41,434 bases of DNA from contig CALEAD010000014.1 of assembly GCA_937943625.1 (NCBI GenBank), positions 1 through 41,434 on the forward strand. Direction: 5' to 3'. Shown one piece after another: positions 26,250 through 35,434 of the stretch. Made by a program: the position numbers and the translations under genes. The notes beneath the pieces were generated by a model. The model worked only from the letters and a program-made list of their open reading frames with translations. It made no database searches and was not told where the DNA came from. Within the stretch, counting starts at the first letter, position 1. Each line of letters begins with the position of its first letter. The DNA is from an uncultured Anaerolineae bacterium (lineage in GTDB: Bacteria; Chloroflexota; Anaerolineae; Promineifilales; Promineifilaceae).

Positions 26250-28124
26250 CTAGTTTTGGCTGGGGACACGGCCGTTTTTGGCCGCCACCCCTTGACTAAT
26301 CATAATACTAGCGCGCTGAGCGCCAAGTGCCTGTGCCAGTTCACGGGTGGCAATTTGCAAGACCGTTTCCATATCCGCAGCCTGTTGAATCTGGCGACCA
26401 ATATCATTAATCGCCACCTGGATTTCAGCCTGACGCTGCGCCTGCTCGTACAGGCGTGCATTGCGCAGGGCAATGCCCACCTGTGCCGCAACCGCCTGCA
26501 TCATACGCACATCTTCTTCAGACAGACCACCCACCTGATTTTGCTGGATATCTAACACGCCTAACACCTGGTCGGCTACCAGAATCGGCACAGCCAGCTC
26601 TGCTTTGGTTTCTGGCAGTAAGGGATTGGACAACCAGGTTGGCTCTTGCGAAACATCAGGCACCAGCACCGCTTCTTTCTGCGTAGCCGCACGCCCGACC
26701 AACCCTTGTGTTAGCTGCAGGCTGTGCCCACTGGCCAGCATCGCCATGCCGGCCTCACCAGTGCCGCCTGCCATTTCCAGCCGCTGTTCCCCCTCATTGA
26801 GCAAATAGATGTGCGCGTGGTAATAATTGAACGCAGCTTGAACTTGATTGACCACTTCCGTTACCAGCTGGCGCGTGTCCAAAATTGTGGCCAACCGCCG
26901 CCCTATCTCGGTAGAAGCCTCTACGGCGCGCGTGCGTACCGCTACGCGCTGTTCCAGCGTATTCACCAGGTCAGCCAGGCGCAGCGCCATTTCATTAAAG
27001 GTGTGCGCCAGCAGGCCAAACTCGTCTTGCCGGTCAGCCTCGACCGTTTGCACCAGATCGCCATTGGCTATCTTTTGTGCTGCCAGGGTAAGGGTACTTA
27101 ACGGCCGTGAAATTCGTTGCACCAGAGCAACCGTACCCGCCGTGCCAATTGCCACTAAAAAGATAGTTGCCAAAATTGAGACCAGCGTAACCAGCTCTCT
27201 GCGGTTGGCCAGCACGGCCTGAATATCCGTTAACGCCCGTTGTATCTCTTCTGCCAGAGAACCGCTTAGCCTGTTAATCTCATCTGTCGCTTCTTGCGAA
27301 ACCTCACTGTTAATCGCAATCTCGTTTTCCAATCGCACCAGGTCATTGAACAGGGCAACGGCCGTGTCTAGCTGGCCTAAGAGTGCGGCGGCATCCAGAA
27401 CCGGCCCCCCCTCGCTGATGCTAACGGCCGTGCGCTGCACAACCTGATCCCGAAACTGACCGGCCAACAGGCGCACATTATCGGCATATTGTGGTTCCTG
27501 CGTATTCAGGTATGACACCACGTTTACCTGCATTTGCAAAACCAGGTTGTACAACTCCTGCTCAAGCAGTGCGGACGTATCTGCCTGTAATTGGTTTAGG
27601 GTTTGTCGCAGATTACTTTCCACGCCATCTAGCCGGCTGCGTTCAGCAATGAGGGTCACAGTAGCCTGAAAGGCCGTTTCATAATCGTTGAGGGTTGTTC
27701 TGAGTGCAGCTATTTCTTGGGGCAAATTAGGCAGGCGTTCTGTAATACCCTCAATGCCCTCTGCTTGTAGCAAACTTTCCAGTTCTGCCAGCTTTGTATA
27801 GGCCTGTTGCAAAAAGGCCTCGTTCTGGCTGACGTAACTGGCTTGCGCGCGCGCAAAACCAAGTGCACGCCAACTCCGCAAGAAGTTCGCATCTGCCTGT
27901 CGCGCGTTAAGAAATTCCCGCTGCAGCTCCAGACTAAGCACATTGGCTGCTGATACGGTTTCGGCCACGCGGTTCGTTTCTCGTTCCAGATTGATGAAAA
28001 GGGCCAGATTGGCGGTAAAAATCAGCAACGCGGTTAACATGATGAGGCTAAAGCCTGCTGCTAACTGCACGCGAATCGAGGAAAAACTGCGCATTTTGCC
28101 GGATGAGTCGGATATTGATGTCAT
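26250..28124 (-). CDS. HAMP-GAF membrane receptor without output domain
   Basis: 624 residues. Membrane segment 1 lies at about 18-40, followed by a mostly helical extracytoplasmic domain of about 250 residues (a 4-helix-bundle or CHASE3-like sensor by composition), membrane segment 2 at about 305-330, HAMP at 325-390 (RISRPLSTLTLAAQKIANGD), GAF at 400-570 (YYHAHIYLLNE) and the common tail at 568-612. HAMP normally connects to a kinase, cyclase or methyl-accepting domain, and none is present. Its stop codon overlaps the extended start region of the 6TM-GAF gene. The upstream spacer (28125-28431) contains two repeat elements, so this may start its own transcript. Confidence 0.92.
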   Translation of the reverse strand: MTSISDSSGKMRSFSSIRVQLAAGFSLIMLTALLIFTANLALFINLERETNRVAETVSAANVLSLELQREFLNARQADANFLRSWRALGFARAQASYVSQNEAFLQQAYTKLAELESLLQAEGIEGITERLPNLPQEIAALRTTLNDYETAFQATVTLIAERSRLDGVESNLRQTLNQLQADTSALLEQELYNLVLQMQVNVVSYLNTQEPQYADNVRLLAGQFRDQVVQRTAVSISEGGPVLDAAALLGQLDTAVALFNDLVRLENEIAINSEVSQEATDEINRLSGSLAEEIQRALTDIQAVLANRRELVTLVSILATIFLVAIGTAGTVALVQRISRPLSTLTLAAQKIANGDLVQTVEADRQDEFGLLAHTFNEMALRLADLVNTLEQRVAVRTRAVEASTEIGRRLATILDTRQLVTEVVNQVQAAFNYYHAHIYLLNEGEQRLEMAGGTGEAGMAMLASGHSLQLTQGLVGRAATQKEAVLVPDVSQEPTWLSNPLLPETKAELAVPILVADQVLGVLDIQQNQVGGLSEEDVRMMQAVAAQVGIALRNARLYEQAQRQAEIQVAINDIGRQIQQAADMETVLQIATRELAQALGAQRASIMISQGVAAKNGRVPSQN

Positions 28125-28169
28125 TGGTTCATATCCCTCAAGGGGTGTAACTACTAAGGCGTTGGAAAG

Positions 28170-28221
28170 GTTTGTTGGTTAGTTGTTTAGTTAGTTGGTT
28201 GGTTTCAGCTAACTAACAAAC
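28170..28221. repeat. GGTT/CTAA inverted repeat
   Basis: GTTTGTTGGTTAG at 28170-28182 pairs with CTAACTAACAAAC at 28209-28221 with one mismatch, around a GTTT-rich loop. It is another member of the GGTT-type family. Confidence 0.75.
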
Positions 28222-28271
28222 TATGGTGTAGTACATCGTTAAATAACTCTTCTTAAACTTAACGCTTTACC

Positions 28272-28378
28272 TGTCATTTTGAGCGGAGCCTGCGGAGCGA
28301 GGAATCCCTCTACTTTCGAGGAATCCCTCTACTTTACAAGTGGCAGGGATTCCTCGTCGAAGACTCCTCGGAATGACA
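28272..28378. repeat. MITE-like palindromic element
   Basis: The ends are TGTCATT (28272-28278) and AATGACA (28372-28378). Inside are two direct copies of a roughly 19-base unit reading GAGGAATCCCTCTACTTT, and a complementary CAGGGATTCCTCG at 28343-28355. The GTCATT...GAGGAATCCC wording is that of a widely dispersed bacterial intergenic repeat. It encodes nothing and would fold into a strong hairpin. Confidence 0.7.
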
Positions 28379-28431
28379 TGGGAAAGTTTAGATTATTTTA
28401 TTAACAGTGTAGTAGTCTGGTAGTTACCAAA

Positions 28432-29544
28432 TTATTCCTGTGTTTGATGTGCTGCCATCACTTCTGCCCACGCTGCTTCGATAAATGCGTTAAAGGTCTG
28501 TCCCAGGTCAGCGATGGAGAATAGTTTTGCGCGAATCTCTGCTGGAGGATAGATGGCCGGGTTGTTACGATCTGCTTCGTTGACGAAAGGCAGTGAAGCC
28601 TGGTTAGGTGTGGCATAGCGCAAGTAATTAGAGAGCGCCGCGCCCACTTCTGGTTCAAGCAGGTAATTGATGAATTTTTCTGCCGCTGGCTGGTCAGGCG
28701 CATTGTGCGGGATGCACATATAATCGGTAATGAGCAGCGTGCCTTCCCGGGGGGCGACAAAACGCAGATCGGGATTCTCTTCCAGCAACTGTAACATATC
28801 TCCGTTCCATTCAATAACTAGATCAACCTCGCCAGCCAGCAGAAGGTCTTGACCGTCGTCTGTAGAATAGATTGCTATCTGGTCTGCATGTTGGATGAGC
28901 CATTCTTTTGCCTGGTTGAACTGACCCTGGTCGGTTGTATTGGGGCTGTAGCCCAACATCAGCAGCACGACGCCAAATGTGATGCGGGGTTCTGCGTACA
29001 GGGCAACGCGCCCGGCGAAGGCTGGGTCGAACAGATCAGCCCAGCTATTTAGCTCTCTACCAGTCTGAGCAATGTTGTAGCCAATGCCAAGCATGCCCCA
29101 CTGGTAAGGAAGGCAGTAACGATTACCTGGATCATAAATTGTATTGAGAAAAAGCGGGTCTAGATTGGCGATATTGGGGATGGTTTGCTTATTTAAGGGA
29201 GATAACATTTTATTTCGCCGCAAAGTAGCTATGATGTAATCGCTGACTACGATGAGATCGTATTGCCCCACCTCGCCGGTAATTACCTCAGGGATGGCTT
29301 CATCTACGGAGCTTTTGTAGACGTTGTAAATAACCTCAATGCCAAATTGCTGTGAAAAATTTTCCAGAATGGCCGGATTTATGTAGTTGTCGTAGTTGTA
29401 GATGCTTAGCGTGGTGGGTTGTGCCGCCGCTGGGGTAGTTGGTTCAGGGGAGGGGGGCAACTGGGCTGTACTGCCGCAAGCGGGCAAGAGGGCGATAGCT
29501 ATCAGCCAGAGCATATGCTGCAGGGTATGTGGGATGTGCTTCAT
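28432..29544 (-). CDS. Spermidine/putrescine-type extracellular binding lipoprotein
   Basis: The 370-residue protein resembles PotD-like solute-binding proteins. It has a lipoprotein signal with acceptor cysteine at residue 23 (LLPAC, with an unusual proline at -2), a Pro/Thr-rich linker, then LSIYNYDNYINPAILENFSQQFG, as in polyamine-binding proteins. Further family features are VVSDYIIATLRRNKML, LPYQWGMLGIGYN and VIEWNGDM. No permease or ATPase lies beside it. Instead it sits between two membrane receptors on the same strand, 51 bases after the Cache-HAMP-GAF gene. It could therefore present a ligand to a receptor rather than to a transporter, or serve a transporter encoded elsewhere. GAGG lies nine bases before the ATG. 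Confidence 0.88.
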   Translation of the reverse strand: MKHIPHTLQHMLWLIAIALLPACGSTAQLPPSPEPTTPAAAQPTTLSIYNYDNYINPAILENFSQQFGIEVIYNVYKSSVDEAIPEVITGEVGQYDLIVVSDYIIATLRRNKMLSPLNKQTIPNIANLDPLFLNTIYDPGNRYCLPYQWGMLGIGYNIAQTGRELNSWADLFDPAFAGRVALYAEPRITFGVVLLMLGYSPNTTDQGQFNQAKEWLIQHADQIAIYSTDDGQDLLLAGEVDLVIEWNGDMLQLLEENPDLRFVAPREGTLLITDYMCIPHNAPDQPAAEKFINYLLEPEVGAALSNYLRYATPNQASLPFVNEADRNNPAIYPPAEIRAKLFSIADLGQTFNAFIEAAWAEVMAAHQTQE

Positions 29545-29595
29545 GGGAGAATTCCTCTTGCGATAGAATCTGATTCTGGTGTGCCAGGAACAGCG

Positions 29596-32082
29596 TTATT
29601 GTTCGGAAAACGGCCGTTTACCATTTTCGCTCTCTGGGTACAACTTGATGCGCGCATATGGCGCATTAAGTGCGCGCCCCAGCTCGCGCACAGCCACCTG
29701 CATTGCCTCTTCCATGCTCGTGGTTTGCAAGATCATCTCGTTGATATTGCTGATAAGCGATTCCCCACGTGCCTGCTTTTGAATCTCCGCATATAGGCGG
29801 GCATTGCGTAGCGAAATAGCCACTTGACTGGCAATGGACTGCAACAGGTCTACGTCACTTTCGTTCAGGCCATTGACAACATTCTGCTGCACGTCCAGCA
29901 CACCCAATACTTCATTGCCATAGATGATCGGCACAGCCACTTCTGATCTGGTTTCTGGCAGCAGCGGATTAGGCAGCCAATCTGGGTCATCTTGTGTATC
30001 GGGCGAAAGGTAAACCTGCCCCATTGCCGCGCGCCCCACCAACCCCTGGCCTACAGCAAGTTGATGCCCGTGCGCCAACATGATGCGCCCAGGCTCCCCT
30101 GTGCCGCCCGCTATCAGCAGTTTTTTACCTTGCGGGTCTAGTAGATAGATGTGCACGTGATAGTAGTTGAAAGCGCTTTGTATTTCTTGCACGACGGCAC
30201 GCACCAATTCCCCTTCATCTAGAATGGTGGCCAGGCGGCGGCCAACTGCCGCGCTGGTTACCAGCGCGGCAGTGCGCGCCTGCACGCGCTGTTCCAGGGT
30301 AGAGACCAGGTCTCGCACTTGTGCGGCCATACTGTTGAAGCTGTTGGCCAGAATACCGATTTCATCCTGAGAGTTGATGGTTACGACCGTATCCAGCTCG
30401 CCTCTCATCATCCGTTCTGACGCGCGTGTCAGGTCAAAAATGGGCCTGGAGAACGCCTGTGAACGCCACGCTGTAAAAGCGGAAATAGCAACGATGGCCG
30501 CAACTGCTACCAAAAGCGTAGCGCGTTCTTGGGCGACGATAGGGCGCAGAAACTCGTCTTGAGGTTGCGCCATAGCGACCAACCACGGTTTGGTATTCAG
30601 GGCTGCCACTGCTACCAGGTCTTTACTGGTTGTGTTTACGTGGGCCTCAGCGCTAAAAACAGGGTCTTCGGTATAGCGGCTTAACCCTTGTGCCAGCACC
30701 TGCAAGCTGGTGCCACTGTTGATGGTGGCCATAGCCGGCAGACGGCGCGCCGCTTTTAGCATTTCCACGGTTTCTGCATCTAGCGGTGTTAGCGGCGTAA
30801 GCACCAGGTTGTTGTTTGTGCCGTCGGCCAGGCGCACCAGGTGCTCATCGAGCAGGATAGGGGCTGAGCCAGGGCCAAGCTTTTCACTGCTTTGGTAGAC
30901 CATTTGTTGGATAATGCTGGCATTGTAGCGCACGCGCAGCACGCCGATGATCTCCCCGCGGACGTTGCGAACGGGAGCGCTGAAGAAGATTTCTGTGTTC
31001 CTGGGGCCTAAGCCGAGAATCATGTCGCTGGCATAAGGTCGTCCGGTGCGCAGTGGCGTTTGAAAGTAGACGGCATCTGCTTCACTGCGACCAATGTCGC
31101 CGAGAATGGTATCTAGCACATTCAGGCCGTTGGCATCCAGAATTGCGTAAGAGGAGATGTAGGTGGTGTCCAGGCGAGATAGTTGGAGCAGCAGGCGGCG
31201 CGCGCGTGTGGTATCAGGCGACGTGTTGCGTTCATCTGGGGACGTTTGCAGGTAGTTAATGATGTCGCTAAGGCCAGCATGGGCGGAGATCAGGTTCAGA
31301 TTGGTGGTGATAAAGGTATCCACGGCCGTTGCTGTTTGCGTAGCGGTGCTGAGCAGAGATTGCTCCGCTGCCTGCGTCAGCGCGCGTCGCGCCAGTGTAT
31401 TAGTGACGAGACTCACTGTGAGGGTAGGTAAGATGGCGGCCACGGCCACAATAGCCACCAATTTCGTTTGAATGTTGCCCGTTGAGGTGACGCGCAGCAA
31501 TAGCACCAGGCCAATGACGAGGATAGAAGTGGTGACAGTAAGAATAAACCCCCATAGCACCGGTGAATCTTGGGGGTTAAAGCGATTGAGGCCGGGGATT
31601 TGATCGGCTAACCAGGCGCCAAAACTGAGTAGTAGCAAGAAAGGCCACCCCCAGTACCACTCCTGCGGAATAGCCAGCAAAATGGTGAGCGCGATCAGCA
31701 TGCCGCCGCCAAGGATGCAGAGGTAAAAGAGGTTGCTATACAGAAGGGCGAGGATGGAATACAGCAGCATAATGATGCCTGACAAGATGAGCGCACCCAG
31801 GCGCAGTCGCCCAGAAATAGCAACCGAAAGGGCAGCGAGCGAAGTGGGAATCGTGACGAGCAGAATGAGACTTGTGTATAGGCCTTGCCTGATGCCGGTG
31901 AGGAAAAAAAATGCGAGATAGAAAATTACAGAGAAAAAGGCGCCAAGAATGGCAAAAAGGATGTAGATGATAAACAGACGTAGTTGTGCACGTTCTCCTG
32001 CATCGGTAAATGGGCTGCGCGCGGTTAGTTTTTCCAGGAGATGGTTGTATCGGGCGAGCAAGGAGGGGCGCTCTTGTACCAT
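29596..32082 (-). CDS. 6TM-Cache-HAMP-GAF membrane receptor without output domain
   Basis: 828 residues. About six hydrophobic segments occupy residues 30-205. A further segment anchors a long extracytoplasmic region of about 225-510 that has the wording of a double Cache domain (ISSYAILDANGLNVLDT; IIGVLRVRYNASIIQQ; LVAVAALNTKPWLVAMAQ). Then come a membrane segment at about 510-530, HAMP at 530-590 (FSRPIFDLTRASERMMRGEL), GAF at 610-780 (YYHVHIYLLDP) and the common tail at 770-820. There is no methyl-accepting, kinase or cyclase domain. It is first in the apparent transcription order of the cluster and is followed directly by a binding lipoprotein gene. GAGG lies five bases before ATG 32082. 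Confidence 0.92.
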   Translation of the reverse strand: MVQERPSLLARYNHLLEKLTARSPFTDAGERAQLRLFIIYILFAILGAFFSVIFYLAFFFLTGIRQGLYTSLILLVTIPTSLAALSVAISGRLRLGALILSGIIMLLYSILALLYSNLFYLCILGGGMLIALTILLAIPQEWYWGWPFLLLLSFGAWLADQIPGLNRFNPQDSPVLWGFILTVTTSILVIGLVLLLRVTSTGNIQTKLVAIVAVAAILPTLTVSLVTNTLARRALTQAAEQSLLSTATQTATAVDTFITTNLNLISAHAGLSDIINYLQTSPDERNTSPDTTRARRLLLQLSRLDTTYISSYAILDANGLNVLDTILGDIGRSEADAVYFQTPLRTGRPYASDMILGLGPRNTEIFFSAPVRNVRGEIIGVLRVRYNASIIQQMVYQSSEKLGPGSAPILLDEHLVRLADGTNNNLVLTPLTPLDAETVEMLKAARRLPAMATINSGTSLQVLAQGLSRYTEDPVFSAEAHVNTTSKDLVAVAALNTKPWLVAMAQPQDEFLRPIVAQERATLLVAVAAIVAISAFTAWRSQAFSRPIFDLTRASERMMRGELDTVVTINSQDEIGILANSFNSMAAQVRDLVSTLEQRVQARTAALVTSAAVGRRLATILDEGELVRAVVQEIQSAFNYYHVHIYLLDPQGKKLLIAGGTGEPGRIMLAHGHQLAVGQGLVGRAAMGQVYLSPDTQDDPDWLPNPLLPETRSEVAVPIIYGNEVLGVLDVQQNVVNGLNESDVDLLQSIASQVAISLRNARLYAEIQKQARGESLISNINEMILQTTSMEEAMQVAVRELGRALNAPYARIKLYPESENGKRPFSEQ

Positions 32083-32409
32083 AATAACCTCAAGTCAGTG
32101 GTCGTTTGGTTACGACCAGAAAAACGGTGGGAATCTGCCTGACGCAGTGTTCATAGGGTATGCGGTGCAACGGGTGAACGGCCGTTGCCTGTCAGGCAGC
32201 GGTTTCTCACAAAACATACACTATCTGTCAGTTACATGACTCGGCTGGTCCTCTTCCCGAAGCCGGGTGGCTTGGATAGTATGATAACACAAAAGCCAAA
32301 ATTCTCTGCGTGAAGAAGACGTGATCTACAGAGGTTAGGGATAGGAAAATAGTCCCGACAATGGCTATTGCAGAGGAAAACGGGCAGTGCACGCAGAGAG
32401 ACGTGCTGT
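32083..32409. other. 327-base spacer upstream of the signalling cluster
   Basis: This gap separates gatB from the first receptor gene and should contain the main promoter of the cluster. I see a short inverted repeat at 32099-32118 close to the start codon, one copy of the ACGGCCGT palindrome near 32190, and CTCTGCGTG/CACGCAGAG arms at about 32303 and 32389. No hexamer pair good enough to name as a promoter was found. Confidence 0.6.
32099..32118. promoter_or_regulatory. Inverted repeat just upstream of the first receptor gene
   Basis: TGGTCGT at 32099-32105 pairs with ACGACCA at 32112-32118 around a six-base gap. It ends 17 bases before the start codon at 32082, next to the ribosome binding site. 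It could be an operator or a leader hairpin that controls access to the site. Confidence 0.4.
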
Positions 32410-33879
32410 TCAGGCCTGACGTCTGGCAGCCAGGGTCTGGCTGAGCAGCCGGTTGACCACAGCTGGGTCGCCTTTGCCGTGCAGTTCACGCATGACCTGG
32501 CCAATAAAGAAGCCGAGCAGCTTTTCTTTGCCCCCCAGGTAGGCAGTTACGCTGTCTGGATTGGCGGCAAGCACGTTGGCAATCACGGCCGTAATCGCAG
32601 CTTCGTCGCTCACCTGGGCCAGCCCACTGGCCTGCACAATGGCTGGGGCGCTTTGACCAGTGGCAAACATTTCTGCCAGCACTTCTTTAGCGGTGTTGTG
32701 GTTGATGGTGCGGTTTTCTACCAGCCCGATCAGCTCAACCAGCCCGGCTGGTGTCACCTGAATTTGTTCAATACCTTGCTTCTTTTCGTTCATCAAGGCG
32801 AACAGGTTGTTGATGACCCAGTTGGCAACGGTTTTGGCGGCGTGGGTGGGGGCGGCGGCAACGGCCGTTTCAAACCATGCTGCCACTGCCCGCTCTTCCG
32901 TTAGCACACGCGCATCATAAGCCGAGAGGCCATAATCCGCCTGGTAACGCGCCACTTTGGCATCTGGCAGTTCTGGCAGACTGGCCCGCACTGTGGCAAT
33001 CCATTCATCGCTGATTGCCAGCGGAGGTAAATCCGGTTCTGGGAAGTAGCGGTAATCTTCCGCCTCCTCCTTGCTACGCTGGCTAAACGTGATGCGCCTG
33101 GCGTCGTGCCAGCCGCGCGTCTCCTGGACTACCTGTCCACCGCGGTTGAGAATTTCTGCTTGCCGCGCAATTTCGTAAGCCGTGCCCTCGGCCAGCGCCT
33201 TAAAGCTGTTCAGATTCTTTAGCTCTGTGCGCGTACCAAATGCCGTGCTTCCGACCGGGCGAATGCTGATGTTCGGCTCCACGCGCAGCACCCCTTTTTC
33301 CATATCGCCGGAGTTGACGCCCAGGTAGCGCAAAATCTGGCGGATTTTCAGGCCATAGGCGCGCGCCTCTTCGCCGCTGTGAATGTCCGGTTCGGAGACA
33401 ATTTCCAGCAGGGGCACGCCGGAGCGGTTGTAATCTACCAGCGAACCGCCCCCTTCCAGGTGGGTGAGCTTGCCGGTGTCCTCTTCCATGTGCACGCGCC
33501 GCACGCCAATGCGTTTGCTGGAGCCATCTTCTAACTCAATCTCCAGCCAGCCGTTCACGCCCAGGGGCAGCTCGTATTGGCTGATCTGGTACGCCTTGGG
33601 CAGGTCTGGGTAGAAGTAGTTTTTGCGGGCGAAGATGTTGTGGTGCTGAATGGTGCAGTTGAGCGCCAGGGCGACGCGCAAGGCGTATTCTACCGCCTGT
33701 CGGTTGATAACGGGCAGCATACCGGGCATACCCAGGCAGACAGGGCAAACGGCCGTGTTTGGCGGCGCCTCGGCGCTATCTACCACCTTACAGCCGCAAA
33801 ACATCTTCGAGTTGGTCATCAGCTCGGCATGGATTTCCAGGCCAATGATTGGTTCGTAGTAAGTGGTTGGGTTGGTCAT
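32410..33879 (-). CDS. gatB: Aspartyl/glutamyl-tRNA amidotransferase subunit B
   Basis: The 489-residue GatB is the kinase subunit of GatCAB. This enzyme converts Glu-tRNA(Gln) and Asp-tRNA(Asn) to the amidated forms in organisms lacking the direct synthetases. The N-terminus [13 protein letters not shown] is diagnostic. The zinc-type cysteines are at 28, 30, 45 and 48 (FCGCK; VCPVCLG). [35 protein letters not shown] and [15 protein letters not shown] segments are intact, and the C-terminal YqeY-like tRNA-binding region is complete ([19 protein letters not shown]). Length is normal. It follows the aminotransferase gene by 57 bases and is separated from gatC and gatA by three other genes. Confidence 0.97.
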   Translation of the reverse strand: MTNPTTYYEPIIGLEIHAELMTNSKMFCGCKVVDSAEAPPNTAVCPVCLGMPGMLPVINRQAVEYALRVALALNCTIQHHNIFARKNYFYPDLPKAYQISQYELPLGVNGWLEIELEDGSSKRIGVRRVHMEEDTGKLTHLEGGGSLVDYNRSGVPLLEIVSEPDIHSGEEARAYGLKIRQILRYLGVNSGDMEKGVLRVEPNISIRPVGSTAFGTRTELKNLNSFKALAEGTAYEIARQAEILNRGGQVVQETRGWHDARRITFSQRSKEEAEDYRYFPEPDLPPLAISDEWIATVRASLPELPDAKVARYQADYGLSAYDARVLTEERAVAAWFETAVAAAPTHAAKTVANWVINNLFALMNEKKQGIEQIQVTPAGLVELIGLVENRTINHNTAKEVLAEMFATGQSAPAIVQASGLAQVSDEAAITAVIANVLAANPDSVTAYLGGKEKLLGFFIGQVMRELHGKGDPAVVNRLLSQTLAARRQA

Positions 33880-33936
33880 GGATGCGTGTTCCGATCCGTA
33901 ATCTATTGCGCACCTGTTTACAACGACCGGCTCCTT

Positions 33937-35097
<1,161 letters not shown>

Positions 35098-35434
35098 GAT
35101 GCCTCCTGCTTTTTATGGACTCCCTTGAAAATGACCACCGACTGCTGACCGCCGACGGCCGACTCATTCGTTTATTTGTCCCCATTCGGTGCCTGCGCCT
35201 TTGATTTGTGGTGATGACTACGGTTCGTGAAGTCTCCGATAAAATCTCCGTGATTCCTCCGCGCCCTCCGTGTTCATTCCGAAATTTCGTCAGGGAGCGT
35301 GCCATTTAATTGAACCATGCCGCAATTCTTAACGGGACAGGCGTTTCTATCTGTTATCAGTGTGGTGCAATTTTGGCAAATGGCATGACAACGCCGGAAG
35401 TCAGCGGGATTTTCGCCAGACTCCAGAACAACAT
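35098..35434. other. 337-base spacer with repeat remnants
   Basis: The spacer upstream of the aminotransferase gene holds the leader repeat (35127-35163), then a stretch rich in TCTCCGTGATTCCTCCGCGC-type wording (about 35235-35280), which resembles the CTCCGTG dispersed repeats of many genomes. A CGCCAGACTCCAG word near 35413 recurs as GCCAGACTCCAG near 41183. No gene was seen. Confidence 0.6.
35127..35163 (-). repeat. Leader-associated GTCGGCGGTC repeat
   Basis: Read on the minus strand it has GTCGGCCGTCGGCGGTC followed by GTCGGTGGTCATTTTC, then a few bases to AAGGGAG and the aminotransferase ribosome binding site. It matches the arrangement at 1358-1390 before the permease gene. Confidence 0.6.

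Larger units (their letters stand above)
28125..28431. other. 307-base spacer containing two repeats
   Basis: This gap between the HAMP-GAF receptor and the polyamine-type binding protein holds a GGTT/CTAA hairpin (28170-28221) and a MITE-like element (28272-28378). I see no open frame of note and no convincing terminator or promoter in the remainder. Confidence 0.7.

Noticed and set aside
26250..32082. Calling the two HAMP receptors chemotaxis proteins
   Set aside because: Neither has a methyl-accepting signalling domain, and no che genes are present in the window.
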